This document shows, in pieces, positions 7,795 through 17,444 of a DNA stretch of 64,000 nt. Position 1 is the stretch's first letter. Every line of letters starts with the position of its first letter. Source of the stretch: Cognatundibacterium squillarum (GTDB lineage Bacteria; Pseudomonadota; Gammaproteobacteria; Burkholderiales; Burkholderiaceae_D); NCBI RefSeq assembly GCF_014652435.1, contig NZ_BMYU01000013.1, positions 25,327 to 89,326 on the forward strand, read 5' to 3'. The position numbers and the translations under genes were made by a program. A model generated the notes under the pieces. It was not told where the DNA came from. It saw only the letters and a list, made by a program, of their open reading frames with translations, and did no database searches.

Positions 7795-8568
7795 ATGAAA
7801 CCAACTGCCCATGTCTTAGCATTCTGTCTGCTGAGTTGTATCAGTCTGGTTTCTTATGCAGACGAAGAAAAAGACGATGGTGTCACGCCTTACCGGCCTT
7901 CGGTATCGAATACCGCATTTTTACCGCAAACCGGACAGCTGGAACTGGAAACCGGTTTCACGCGCAGCCGCAGCGAAGGCTTGTACCGCGACAGTCTGCC
8001 GTATCTGCTGAAACTGGCATTCAACCCGCGCTGGGGCGTGCTGCTTGGTGGCGACGCGCATATTCGTCAGCAGAATGATGATGGCAGTACGCAACGCGGC
8101 ATCGGCGATACCAGCATTACACTGAAATATGCGTATGCGCTGGATGACAAACGCGCGCTGGGTCTGGAATTCGGCAATAAACTCCCTACCGCAAAATTCG
8201 GACTGGGCAGCGGCAAAACCGATGTTGTGCTGAACGGTATCTGGAGTTACGACGATGGCAGCCGCGCGCTGGATATCAATCTGAATACCAGCCGTCTCGG
8301 CTTCGCAGAACCGGGCAGTTCGGCATGGCAAACCGGCTTGTCCGCGGCGGCATCATGGACTGTGATGGAGAAAACCGATCTGACCGCTGAACTCAGCACC
8401 GCCTACCGGCGCGGCACCGCCAGCCAGCATCAGTTGCTGATGGCGTTGTCGTACAGCCCGACTCCGAAAATGACGCTGGATATCGGCTTCACCCGCGGTC
8501 TGGCGGCTGGCAGTCCGGACTGGAGCGTATTTACCGGTATCGTGATACCGCTGGGGAAATTGTTCTGA
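7795..8568 (+). CDS. outer-membrane beta-barrel-like protein (Phenol_MetA_deg / transporter family)
   Basis: The 257-residue protein has a signal peptide (MKPTAHVLAFCLLSCISLVSYA) and then alternating beta strands with aromatic ends, such as GQLELETGFTRSR, RALGLEFGNKLPTAKFGLG, WQTGLSAAASWTVMEKTDLTAELSTAYRRG and MTLDIGFTRGLAAGSPDWSVFTGIVIPLG. This pattern fits the PF13557-like outer-membrane family often annotated as transporter or meta-pathway protein. No substrate can be given. AGGAG stands at 7785-7789. It lies 9 nt after the Lrp-type gene. Confidence 0.7.
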   Translation: MKPTAHVLAFCLLSCISLVSYADEEKDDGVTPYRPSVSNTAFLPQTGQLELETGFTRSRSEGLYRDSLPYLLKLAFNPRWGVLLGGDAHIRQQNDDGSTQRGIGDTSITLKYAYALDDKRALGLEFGNKLPTAKFGLGSGKTDVVLNGIWSYDDGSRALDINLNTSRLGFAEPGSSAWQTGLSAAASWTVMEKTDLTAELSTAYRRGTASQHQLLMALSYSPTPKMTLDIGFTRGLAAGSPDWSVFTGIVIPLGKLF

Positions 8569-8654
8569 GCTGCATCACGCCGGCCGGCGAAGCACAGCAC
8601 AGTTTTCCGTAACACGGGTACAATGCGCTTGCCACATTGTCAGGATTATGGATC

Positions 8655-9176
8655 ATGCTGAAGTCTCTGAATGCCCGTCATTTTCGCTTGTTTATCGTGT
8701 TTATTGCGCTCGCAGCCGGTGCCTTGCTGTGGGCACTGAATGTTGCACGTAATGCGCAACCGGTGATGCCACCAGTCAGTTTCACCAATCTGCAGGGTCA
8801 GAAAATCAGCAGCGAACAATTGCGTGGCAAGGTTGTGATGGTGAATTTCTGGGCCACCTCCTGCTCCACCTGCGTCGCGGAAATGCCGGACATGGTGCGC
8901 ACCTATCAGAAATACCATGATAAAGGTCTGGAATTTATTGCGGTGGCAATGCAGTACGATCCGCCGAACTATGTACTGAATTTCACCGAAACCCGCCAGT
9001 TACCGTTTCAGGTCGCGCTGGATGTGGATGGCGGACTGGCCAAAGCCTTCGACGGTGTGCGCATGACACCCACCACTTTCGTGATCGACAAAAAAGGCAA
9101 AATCCTCAAGCGCTATATGGGGCAGCCATCGATGGAAGAGTTGCATAAAATTCTGGAAACCGCGCTGAAAGCCTGA
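8655..9176 (+). CDS. TlpA-like thioredoxin-fold protein, membrane-anchored
   Basis: This 173-residue protein has an N-terminal signal anchor (about residues 11-30) and a periplasmic thioredoxin fold with the redox motif WATSCSTC (Cys70 and Cys73) and the cis-proline in MTPTTFVID. The CSTC dipeptide differs from the commoner CxPC. The family delivers reductant in the periplasm, for example for cytochrome c maturation or rescue of oxidised proteins. No cytochrome gene is adjacent, so the client is unknown. A rho-independent terminator follows at 9205. Confidence 0.88.
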   Translation: MLKSLNARHFRLFIVFIALAAGALLWALNVARNAQPVMPPVSFTNLQGQKISSEQLRGKVVMVNFWATSCSTCVAEMPDMVRTYQKYHDKGLEFIAVAMQYDPPNYVLNFTETRQLPFQVALDVDGGLAKAFDGVRMTPTTFVIDKKGKILKRYMGQPSMEELHKILETALKA

Positions 9177-9204
9177 TCGCAGAGCATCCTTACAAAATGA
9201 ACGA

Positions 9205-9234
9205 ACGGAGCTTGTACGGCTCCGTTTTGTTTTT
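9205..9234 (+). terminator. rho-independent terminator after the TlpA-like gene
   Basis: ACGGAGC and GCTCCGT form a 7-bp stem followed by TTTGTTTTT. The gap 9177-9713 also holds repeat copy 2 and the collagenase terminator. Confidence 0.85.
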
Positions 9235-9393
9235 CAAACGTCGCTTCCTGCTTGCCTTGCTGAACTTGCCGGCCGTTGAACACATGGACGCGATCGCCGT
9301 TTTTCCTGCACTGGTGTCGGCTCAGAAAACCCAGCAAAAACGCGCCGGAAACATAGCTGCCGTCGCCGGATCGCCTGCACTTCGCAGAGCGGC

Positions 9394-9518
9394 TTATGCA
9401 GAACCCCGCATTAGCAATTTCCGGAAAGCCAGACTTTCTGCCGACGACCGCCACAGAGCTGTGCGAAAGTCCGCATTTCGGGCATTTTCAGGCGACTTCA
9501 GGCGATTTCGGGCAGGAC
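9394..9518 (+). repeat. interspersed repeat, copy 2
   Basis: The 81-bp core 9398-9478 differs by a single base from copy 3 at 13175-13255. It contains the signature CTTTCTGCCGACGACCGCC. The tail has 10-bp units CAGGCGACTT (9489), CAGGCGATTT (9499) and CGGGCAGGAC (9509). It sits between two convergent genes and directly 3' of the first collagenase. Confidence 0.9.
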
Positions 9519-9599
9519 GGAGGCGACAGTGACGCAGCTGCTTGAGTGTGGGAAGTGCGATGGTGATTACGTGACATCCGTGCTGAGCGAAGCTGGCAA

Positions 9600-9624
9600 A
9601 TAAAAACCGCGCCGTAGCGCGGTT
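9600..9624 (-). terminator. rho-independent terminator of the first collagenase gene
   Basis: On the minus strand AACCGCGC-TACG-GCGCGGTT is followed by TTTATT. The same 20-base hairpin recurs at 17353-17372. Confidence 0.8.
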
Positions 9625-9713
9625 GAATCAGCCCTGCGTCATACAGCCGGGCTGCAGGATCTATCCTTGCAAGCGCCGCCATCAGCACTGGCCGACAGCA
9701 GCGCTGACGCCGA

Positions 9714-12700
9714 TCAGTATTGCGTTGTGACTTTCACGCCGGAGAATCCGCTGGTGGCGTACAGACTGACGAATACATAACCAGCTGGCGGATTGTTGAT
9801 CACAACCGATTCAGCATTGCCGGTTTTGTAGGAACCGTAGTTGTAGTAATCACGGGTTGCCCAGGTGCCCAGTGTGCTGACATACAGATCTGCATTGCCA
9901 GTACCGCCGGATGTCGTGATGGTCAGCTTCGGTGTGCCTGCAGGTACGTTGATGTACATGTAGACATAGTTACCGGCTGTGGCACTCAGATTGCTGCGGG
10001 TGCAGTTCTTGCCCAGTGCTTCAGCGCTGCCGGAACACTCTGGCAGGCTGCCGCCACCGGAAGTGACAGCCACGGATTTAGACACAGTTGCAGATGCACC
10101 GGCATTGTCTTTCACTGTCAGTGTCACGGTGTAGGTTCCTGCTGCCGCGTAGGTTTTGCTCGGATTCACTTCGGCAGAGGTCGTACCGTCACCGAAATTC
10201 CACAGACGTGAAGCGATTGTGCCATCGGCATCTGTAGACGCATCGGTGAATTTGTATGTCAGCCCGTTCGACGTCATGCTGAATGCAGCAACCGGTGGCT
10301 TGTTGGCGGTATCGTTTTTCACCGTCACAGTTTTGCTGACCGTGGTGGCTGCACCTGCATTGTCTGTGACTGTCAGTGTCACCGTATACGTACCTGCTGC
10401 AGCGTAGGTTTTGCTCGGGTTTGCTGCGGCGGACGTTGTGCCATCGCCAAAGTTCCAGCTGCGGGATGCGATGCTGCCGTCTGCATCGGTGGACGCATCA
10501 GTGAAGTTCACTGTCAGGCCGCTGGCTGTGCTGTTGAATGCAGCAACCGGTGGTTTGTTGGTCTGATCAGTACTGACACTCAGCGATTTTGTGACGCTGG
10601 CAACTGCACCGGCGTTATCGGTTACTTTCAGTGTGACCGTGTACGTACCGGCTTTGGTATAGGTTTTGGACGGATTAACAGCGGTAGACGTCGTGCCGTC
10701 ACCAAAGTCCCACAGATACGAGGTAATCGAGCCATCACTGTCGGTAGATGCGTTGCTGAAGTTCGCTGTCAGTCCGCTGGCGCTGGCAGAGAAAGCAGTC
10801 ACCGGTGGATTGTTGACTGGTGGCGTGCCACCGCATTGCGGCAGAGCCGGATTGTTCACGCATGGCAGCCAGTTAGCGAAGTCCGCATCTAAAGACGTAC
10901 CGATGCTGTTCATATAACTGCTGTAGCTACTGAAATTTCCGGGACGGAAATAACCGAGCATAGACGAAACTTTGTCACGCTGTTTTTCAAACATATAGCG
11001 TGCTGCCAGATAACCCCAGTTGTAGATACGCGTCGAGTCGGGGCTATACACATTGGCGAAAATTTCACTCAGACGGTAGGTTTTCAGATCTGCCTGTTTT
11101 TTCGCATCCGCATAATCCAGTTTGCGGTAAGAGTAAGACATATACTCTGCGAAACCTTCTATCCACCAGATCGTTTTCGGTACCGACGTGGCAGCGTTGA
11201 AATCGCCATACAGATTGAAGCGCCCATCCAGATAGTGGATGTATTCATGCGTCAGATTCCAGATTTCAAATTTCGGCAGCATCCAGGTTGCCTGATATGC
11301 AATAAAGCGTGGCTGATTATTCGGATCTGCCGGATCGCCTTCCAGATACATACCACCATTATTATCTGTTCTGATACCGAACATCGAACCGGCATAACTC
11401 TGGTAGCTGTCGCGGTCTTTGTAAATCACCATTTCCAGCTGAGTGTTCTGGTCATTGGCTACCGGTGTATTGTTAGATTTAACGACCTTGTGGAAATAAG
11501 ACTCTTCACCAGCAACAATATTACATGCTTCCTGTAACTGCGTCTGCGTCAGCGCCTGTGCCCGCAGTCGCAGGGTTGGTGAGCAGTTGTATTTGATCGG
11601 CAGAATCGCGGCATCCATTTTGCTCTGGAAATCGCAGAGGTTGTAGTAACTGCAATTCGCTTTATCGTAGTAATCGATCATTTCACCCAGACCGAGCCAG
11701 ACCGGTGTTGTGATACCGCTGTTGGTGGTGCGGTCTAACATGGTTTTGACGCGGGTTTTGGTCAGATTTTTCAGTGCAGAGCCATCCGGATACTGGAGGA
11801 AACGTGCCATTTCCCGTCCGGTATTCGATACCAGATAACTGTTATCAGTGCCCAGTACGCTCCAGTTGGTATTCATGAAGTTGTACAGGGTGTCAATGAT
11901 GGAGGTGTCAGACTGAACTAAAGTCTTGAAGTCATTGTTGTAGTGGCCACGGAACAGGACAGTGAGGGAATTATTGACTGCGGTACGCATCCAGCGATAG
12001 TTCAGGAAACTGCTGTTCAGTGTCAGCATGCGTTTTACCACACTGTTTAAATAACGCGCATTCAGACCGGCGCTGTCGACCAGCGTGACAAATTCACTCA
12101 GCACTTCGCCGTGGACATCGTTAATCAGTCCGAAATTTGCATTGGCGATATAAGCGTCCATTGCTGACTGAACAGCAGAGCGCAGATTGGCACCATACGT
12201 GCCAACGGCGGTTTCCGAGTATTGCACGTAGTAACCGGCACGCAGAAACAGAACCAGTTGCAGAATGCTGGAAGTATTGGTGCCATCGTAAGATGCAGCT
12301 GCATTGCGGAAGGCATTCGCGACCGTCACCATCTGACTCTCATTGAAAATCGATGCAGCCTGCGCACCCTTCACATTAAATAAACTATTAATACAAGTGG
12401 TCGCTGATGAGGTGATCTGGCTGACCAGTGCACTGCCACTGGCGGCCGCAAATGCGGCAGCGTCACATCCGGCCGCAGCAGCTGTATTCAATCCTTTGGC
12501 TGCAGCAGCTTTTTCTGCCTTCGACTGATTTGCTTTCAGCGCAGACGGACGGAAAAGACTGGCAGCCTGTTTATTGTTGTAGTCGAATTTCTCATTTGTT
12601 GATGGGCTGGACTGAACCGGTAGACGCTCAGCCGGACTGAGTTTTTTGTGCTGAATATGCGACCCGAAAGTCATGTTTTCTGCAGAGTCAGATTTGTAGA

Positions 12701-12824
12701 TTTTCAGCATATCTTTGCTGTGTGTTTCATGCGCGAAGGCATCGGTACCACACAAGCTGAATACAGAAAATACCGCGGCTGACATGGTGAGCAGACGGGC
12801 TTCAGAAAAATTTTTGATGTTCAA
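9714..12824 (-). CDS. secreted M9 family collagenase with three PKD domains and a PPC domain
   Basis: It is an extracellular zinc protease that degrades collagen-type proteins. Residues 1-32 form a signal peptide ending DAFA. An M9 N-terminal activator region follows, then the catalytic zinc motif HEYIH at 526-530 with the downstream glutamate region WWIEGFAEY (556-561). Three PKD domains start at about 671, 756 and 842, each opening with a PPV-AF phrase, and a pre-peptidase C-terminal (PPC) domain covers about 935-1036, ending VKVTTQY. Length 1036 aa. The start is a TTG after AGGGAGAC; the paralog at 13484 has the same arrangement. It is a tandem paralog of that gene. Confidence 0.93.
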   Translation of the reverse strand: MNIKNFSEARLLTMSAAVFSVFSLCGTDAFAHETHSKDMLKIYKSDSAENMTFGSHIQHKKLSPAERLPVQSSPSTNEKFDYNNKQAASLFRPSALKANQSKAEKAAAAKGLNTAAAAGCDAAAFAAASGSALVSQITSSATTCINSLFNVKGAQAASIFNESQMVTVANAFRNAAASYDGTNTSSILQLVLFLRAGYYVQYSETAVGTYGANLRSAVQSAMDAYIANANFGLINDVHGEVLSEFVTLVDSAGLNARYLNSVVKRMLTLNSSFLNYRWMRTAVNNSLTVLFRGHYNNDFKTLVQSDTSIIDTLYNFMNTNWSVLGTDNSYLVSNTGREMARFLQYPDGSALKNLTKTRVKTMLDRTTNSGITTPVWLGLGEMIDYYDKANCSYYNLCDFQSKMDAAILPIKYNCSPTLRLRAQALTQTQLQEACNIVAGEESYFHKVVKSNNTPVANDQNTQLEMVIYKDRDSYQSYAGSMFGIRTDNNGGMYLEGDPADPNNQPRFIAYQATWMLPKFEIWNLTHEYIHYLDGRFNLYGDFNAATSVPKTIWWIEGFAEYMSYSYRKLDYADAKKQADLKTYRLSEIFANVYSPDSTRIYNWGYLAARYMFEKQRDKVSSMLGYFRPGNFSSYSSYMNSIGTSLDADFANWLPCVNNPALPQCGGTPPVNNPPVTAFSASASGLTANFSNASTDSDGSITSYLWDFGDGTTSTAVNPSKTYTKAGTYTVTLKVTDNAGAVASVTKSLSVSTDQTNKPPVAAFNSTASGLTVNFTDASTDADGSIASRSWNFGDGTTSAAANPSKTYAAAGTYTVTLTVTDNAGAATTVSKTVTVKNDTANKPPVAAFSMTSNGLTYKFTDASTDADGTIASRLWNFGDGTTSAEVNPSKTYAAAGTYTVTLTVKDNAGASATVSKSVAVTSGGGSLPECSGSAEALGKNCTRSNLSATAGNYVYMYINVPAGTPKLTITTSGGTGNADLYVSTLGTWATRDYYNYGSYKTGNAESVVINNPPAGYVFVSLYATSGFSGVKVTTQY

Positions 12825-13018
12825 AATTGTCTCCCTGAAATTGAACAGGCTTCAGTTGATTATGTTTATTGATAAGTAAATGTGTCAGGCAGTACATCTG
12901 TCCGGATGTCTTGCTTGCACATTTGTATATTAAAAATATTTTTTTAGTATATTTTCATTGCTTGTTACGGAATGTAACTAAGCGCTATGGGATTCATAGT
13001 GAATAAATTGAAACAATC

Positions 13019-13045
13019 TGAAACAACGTTTCTGAGTGGAAATCA
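13019..13045 (-). promoter_or_regulatory. conserved upstream motif of the first collagenase
   Basis: The plus-strand sequence TGAAACAACGTTTCTGAG, followed by TGGAAATC, lies 195 bp before the TTG start. A very similar motif lies 192 bp before the start of the paralog (17029-17054). The flanks are otherwise AT-rich and diverged, so the match may mark a shared regulatory site, or simply common descent of the duplicated 5' region. Confidence 0.45.
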
Positions 13046-13170
13046 TTTGATGTGATCTTTGCAATAGTTCGTCATGGCAGCGTATTGGCCGAAAAATCGG
13101 GACATTGATTGCCGTCGTTTTCAGGTAAACGAATTTTTTATCTGGCCGGATGAAGTAAAGACTGTTGTCA

Positions 13171-13270
13171 TTGTGCAGAACTCCGCATTAGCAATTTCCG
13201 GAAAGCCAGACTTTCTGCCGACGACCGCCACAGAGCTGTGCGAAAGTCCGCATTTGAGGGGTTTTCGGGC
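13171..13270 (+). repeat. interspersed repeat, copy 3
   Basis: This is the clearest copy. TGTGCAGAACTCCGCAT (13172) and TGTGCGAAAGTCCGCAT (13237) form a direct repeat 65 bp apart, around the central CTTTCTGCCGACGACCGCC. It lies upstream of the first collagenase and downstream of the second. It is nearly identical to copy 2. The gap 12825-13483 also holds an AT-rich leader region and the second collagenase's terminator. Confidence 0.9.
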
Positions 13271-13375
13271 AGGTTTTTATGCTTCAGCAGCGATCACGCG
13301 ACGTGCTTGTCAGGATCGGGGCGGGCGGGATGACGTGGCTGGTTGCGGCTGTGCCGCGCAGTGTGGAGTAGATAT

Positions 13376-13422
13376 GAAGAAAAAACAGGCAGCCGCTGTG
13401 TTTTGTACAAGGGCTGCCTGCT
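13376..13422 (-). terminator. rho-independent terminator of the second collagenase gene
   Basis: On the minus strand GCAGGCAGCCC and GGCTGCCTG form a stem with a long loop, followed by TTTTTTC. Confidence 0.75.
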
Positions 13423-13483
13423 TATATTGTCCGCCGCTGATTGCGACGGACAAACTGTGCGTGATGATCAGTGCTGCATCAGA

Positions 13484-16400
13484 TCAGTATTGCGTCGATA
13501 CTTTCACGCCGGAGAATTTACTGCTGCCATACAGGCTGACAAACACATAGCCTTCAGGCGGGTTGTTGATGGTGACAGAAGACGATGCTGCCAGATTTTT
13601 CTGCGGCAGATTGTCGGATGTCGGCCATGTACCATTGGTACTGATCAGCAGGTCGGCCGTTCCTTTGCCGCCGGACTTGGTGATCACCAGTTTCGGTGTG
13701 CCAGCCGGGACATACAGATACATGTACACAAACTCACCTTTTTTCGCGCTGAGGTTGCTGCGTGCACAGTTCTTGCCCAGCTGTTCTGCCGCGCCTGCAC
13801 ATTCCGGCAAGTCGGTCGTGCCGCCCTGATCGGTTACCGTGACGGATTTTGTAATGACGGAAGTTGCACCGCCATCGTCAGTCACGGTCAGCTTCACGGT
13901 GTACACGCCGGCTTTCGCATATTTCTTGGCCGGATTGACTGCTGTCGAGCTGGTGTTGTCACCGAAGTCCCAGACGCGTGAAACAATCTTGCCGTCCGCA
14001 TCGCTGGAAGTGTCGGTAAATACTGCAATCAAACCATTCGCACTGCTGCTGAAACCGGCAACCGGTGCCTGATTACCGCCGTTATCCTTGCTGACTTTAA
14101 ACGATTGTGCGGCACTGGTGGTGCTTGCACCTTTGTCGTCAGTCACTGTCAGGGTCACTTTATAAGTGCCTGCTGCGCTGTATGTTTTGCTCGGATTGAT
14201 TTCGGCAGAACTGGTGTTGTCACCGAAGTCCCATTTACGCGTAACCACTTTACCGTCAGCGTCGCTGGATTTATCCGTGAATTTGACGGTCAGCCCGCTG
14301 ACTGCGCCGCCAAAGTCGGCGACCGGTGCTTTGTTGGCTGCCTGCGTTACTGTGACGGTTTTGCTGATGCTGGTGGTCGCGTCTGCGTTGTCAGTCACTT
14401 TCACGGTCACGGTGTAAGTGCCTTCTTTCGCAAAGGTTTTGACCGGATTGGCATCGGTGGAATTGCTTCCGTCGCCAAAGCTCCAGCTGCGGGATTTAAT
14501 ACTGCCGTCCGGATCGCTGGATTTATCGGTGAATGTTACTTTCAGGCCGTCTGCAGCAAAGCTGAAGTCAGCAACCGGCGGTTTATTCGCGGTGGTCGAT
14601 TTGACCGTGACATCCTGACTGATATTGCTGGTCGCATTCTTATCATCTGTCACTGTCAGTACCACTTTGTACGTACCGTCTTTTGTGTACGATTTCAGCG
14701 GACTGGTTTCCGTGGATACCGGTGTGTTGTCACCGAAATTCCACTGACGCGATTTTACGGTGCCATCAGCATCGGTGGATTTATCGGCGAACTGAACACT
14801 CAGGCCATTCACTTTGGCATCGAAAGCGGCTTTCGGCGGCAGGTTGCTATTATCGACAACCGGGCATTGCGGCAATGAAGGGTTATTGACACATGGCAGC
14901 CAGTTCGAGAAATCGCTGTCCAGCGAAGTGCCGATGCTGTTCATGTAGCTGTTGAAGCCTTTGTAATCGCCGGAGCGCAGCTGACCAAGAATACTGCTGA
15001 CCCGGCCGCGCTGTTTCTCAAACATATAGCGTGCAGCCAGATAGCCCCAGTTGTAGACGCGGGTCTGACCGGAGTTATAGTCATTGGCGAAAACTTCACT
15101 CAGACGGAAAGATTTTAATCCGGCTTCTTTTTTCGCATCAGCGTAGTCGAGTTTGCGGTAAGAGTAGGACATGTACTCAGCGAAACCTTCAATCCACCAG
15201 ATGGTTTTCGGCACGGAGATCGCATCATTGAAATCACCGAACATATTGAAGCGCCCGTCCAGATAGTGGATGTATTCGTGCGTCAGATTCCAGATTTCAA
15301 ATTTCGGCAACATCCACTCTGCCTGATAGGCGATAAAGCGCGCCTGATTATTCACATCCGACGGATCACCTTCCAGATACATACCGCCGTTGTTGGTATC
15401 AATGCCGAACAGCGATCCTGCATAGGTGCCGTAATCTTTGCTGCTCTTGAAGATCACCATTTCCAGCTGTTTATTATTGTCTTTTGCCACCGGTACGTTG
15501 CCCGATTGCACTTGCTGGTGGAAATAACCTTCTTCACCACCGACGATACGGCAGGCTTCTTCCAGTTGTGCTTGTGTCAGTGCCTGTGCGCGCAGACGCA
15601 GGGTCGGTGAGCAACTGTGTTTGATCGGCAGAACCACGGTGTCCAGCTTGGTCTGGTAATCGCACATGTTGTAGTAGCTGCAGTTTTTCTTGTCGTAGAA
15701 CTCGATCATCTCGCCCAGACCGACCCAGACGGACGCGGTTTTATCGCCGACATTACTGCGGTCCACCATCGCCTTGACGCGGCCTTTTGCCAGATTTTTG
15801 ATCGCGCTGCCATCGGTGTATTGCAGGAAACGTCCGAGTTCCCGCGCGGCATTGGAGACCAGGAAATCATTGTCGGTACCGAGGACACTCCAGTTGGTAT
15901 TCATGAAGTTATACAAGGTGTCGATGATCGATGTATCCGATTGCACCAGTTGTTTAAAGTCGTCATTCTGGTGGCCGCGGAATAACACGGTGAATGCATT
16001 GTTAACCGCGCTGCGCATCCACCATGAATTCATGAAGCTGTTGTTCAGTGTCAGCATACGTTTCACGACACTGTTCAGATAACGGGCATTCTGATTGGAG
16101 CTGTCTACCAGTGTAACCACTTCGGACAGAATCTCGCCGTGCGCATCGTTAATCGTGCCGAAATTCGCATTGTTAACAAAGGCATCCAGTGCACCCTGAA
16201 TGGCGCTGACCAGATTCGCGCCGTAATTGCCAACGGCTTTATCGTAGAACTGCACATAGTAACCAGCACGCAGGAACAGCACCATTTGCGCAATATTGCT
16301 GCTGTTGGTGCCGTTGTATGAGGATGCTGCATTACGGAAAGCATTCGCGACCGTTACCATCTGGCTTTCTTTGAAGATCGCATTCGCCTGACTGCCGGAA

Positions 16401-16837
16401 ACGCTGAATAAATCATTGATACAGTTAATATCCGAGCTTTTGATCAGGCTGACCAGTGCAGATCCCGATGCTGCTGCAAATTCACTGACATTACAGGCAG
16501 CGGCCATCGCTTTTTTATCTGTGGTTGCAGACGTGGCTTTCGCGATAGCGGAAGGACGCATCAGTGTGCGCGCCTGACTTTTGCTGTAATCGAATTTAGC
16601 AGTCACGGAAGAAGGTGCCTGCTTAGGAAGACGCTCCGCCGGACTCAGTTTGTGATGCTGGTGGTGCTGACCGAAAATCATTGATTCCGCTGAAGACGAT
16701 TTGCGGATACTGTTTTTTTCAACTGCGTGATGTTCACCGGCAAAAGCGGAAGTGCTGCAGGCGGCGAATGCGGATGCCACAGCAAGAGAAATGCTGAGCA
16801 TGCGCGTTTCAGGGAAGAAGCTTTTCGTAGGATTCAA
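13484..16837 (-). CDS. secreted M9 family collagenase with four PKD domains and a PPC domain
   Basis: This 1117-residue paralog of the preceding collagenase has a signal peptide of about 34 residues ending TSAFA, an M9 N-terminal region, zinc motif HEYIH (520-524) with WWIEGFAEY downstream, four PKD domains from about 666, 751, 836 and 922, and a PPC domain from about 1007 ending VKVSTQY. It has one PKD more than its neighbour. The start is taken as TTG at 16837, inside GAGACAATTTTGAA, a context shared with the paralog; the frame stays open to 16855, and an ATG 13 codons into the protein is the main alternative. The pair looks like a tandem gene duplication. Confidence 0.92.
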   Translation of the reverse strand: MNPTKSFFPETRMLSISLAVASAFAACSTSAFAGEHHAVEKNSIRKSSSAESMIFGQHHQHHKLSPAERLPKQAPSSVTAKFDYSKSQARTLMRPSAIAKATSATTDKKAMAAACNVSEFAAASGSALVSLIKSSDINCINDLFSVSGSQANAIFKESQMVTVANAFRNAASSYNGTNSSNIAQMVLFLRAGYYVQFYDKAVGNYGANLVSAIQGALDAFVNNANFGTINDAHGEILSEVVTLVDSSNQNARYLNSVVKRMLTLNNSFMNSWWMRSAVNNAFTVLFRGHQNDDFKQLVQSDTSIIDTLYNFMNTNWSVLGTDNDFLVSNAARELGRFLQYTDGSAIKNLAKGRVKAMVDRSNVGDKTASVWVGLGEMIEFYDKKNCSYYNMCDYQTKLDTVVLPIKHSCSPTLRLRAQALTQAQLEEACRIVGGEEGYFHQQVQSGNVPVAKDNNKQLEMVIFKSSKDYGTYAGSLFGIDTNNGGMYLEGDPSDVNNQARFIAYQAEWMLPKFEIWNLTHEYIHYLDGRFNMFGDFNDAISVPKTIWWIEGFAEYMSYSYRKLDYADAKKEAGLKSFRLSEVFANDYNSGQTRVYNWGYLAARYMFEKQRGRVSSILGQLRSGDYKGFNSYMNSIGTSLDSDFSNWLPCVNNPSLPQCPVVDNSNLPPKAAFDAKVNGLSVQFADKSTDADGTVKSRQWNFGDNTPVSTETSPLKSYTKDGTYKVVLTVTDDKNATSNISQDVTVKSTTANKPPVADFSFAADGLKVTFTDKSSDPDGSIKSRSWSFGDGSNSTDANPVKTFAKEGTYTVTVKVTDNADATTSISKTVTVTQAANKAPVADFGGAVSGLTVKFTDKSSDADGKVVTRKWDFGDNTSSAEINPSKTYSAAGTYKVTLTVTDDKGASTTSAAQSFKVSKDNGGNQAPVAGFSSSANGLIAVFTDTSSDADGKIVSRVWDFGDNTSSTAVNPAKKYAKAGVYTVKLTVTDDGGATSVITKSVTVTDQGGTTDLPECAGAAEQLGKNCARSNLSAKKGEFVYMYLYVPAGTPKLVITKSGGKGTADLLISTNGTWPTSDNLPQKNLAASSSVTINNPPEGYVFVSLYGSSKFSGVKVSTQY

Positions 16838-17028
16838 AATTGTCTCACTAATCAATATTTAGTTATGAAAAAATGCAAATCGCTGTCGACCCTGAAAACA
16901 AGAGCCGGGTATTTCGCGAATGGCCTAAATATATTAGTGATGTTTTTGGTATGAATTTTTTGTGTTTGTAATGAGTTGTAATTTATTTAATGATCACTGT
17001 GAGTGAAAATTCCGAAAAAATGAGAATT

Positions 17029-17054
17029 TGAAACAACTTTCCGCGTGGAAATCT
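17029..17054 (-). promoter_or_regulatory. conserved upstream motif of the second collagenase
   Basis: TGAAACAACTTTCCGCG followed by TGGAAATC on the plus strand, 192 bp before the TTG start. It matches the motif at 13019-13045 in both sequence and distance. Confidence 0.45.
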
Positions 17055-17152
17055 TGCCGAAAAGAATCGAATTTGTGCACGTTTTTGCCCGACCGGATTG
17101 ATGGTCGCATCAACAATACGCGCCCGGTTGTGCCGCGTATTGCGTGCTGTTG

Positions 17153-17252
17153 TTATGCGGTTTTCGGCAATTCAGTTTTCCTGATCGCCAGACTTTCTGC
17201 CGACGACCGCCAGGGTGCTGTGCAAAAGTCCGCATTTGAGGGATTTTCGGGC
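17153..17252 (+). repeat. interspersed repeat, copy 4 (left half degenerate)
   Basis: The right part, 17187-17252, holds the signature GACTTTCTGCCGACGACCGCC region and TGTGCAAAAGTCCGCATTTGAGG. The left 35 bp match the family poorly. It lies about 350 bp upstream of the second collagenase start and just 3' of the ketoacyl synthase gene. The gap 16838-17444 otherwise holds an AT-rich leader and a terminator. Confidence 0.8.
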
Positions 17253-17347
17253 TGTTTTAACCGTTCAGATGTCGTGTGCCGGATCCGCCGCAGGAGGGAC
17301 TTTGCCGTCCAGAGCCGGCGTGCAGAAAACGTCTTTTGCAGACAAAA

Positions 17348-17377
17348 AACAAAACCGCGCCGTAGCGCGGTTTTTTT
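17348..17377. terminator. bidirectional terminator 3' of the ketoacyl synthase gene
   Basis: AAACCGCGC-CGTA-GCGCGGTTT with A-runs to the left and seven T to the right. It can stop transcription from either side; the minus-strand synthase gene ends 68 bp away. Confidence 0.8.
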
Positions 17378-17444
17378 CTGGCCGGTGCAATATCAGCCGG
17401 CGATGTGGTTTGCGTGATTCAGCGGCGTGAAGCCGCGTTGTGAA

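Noticed and set aside
9714..16837. Tandem DNA repeats inside the collagenase genes
   Set aside because: They are the coding sequence of homologous PKD domains, about 85 codons each, not satellite DNA.
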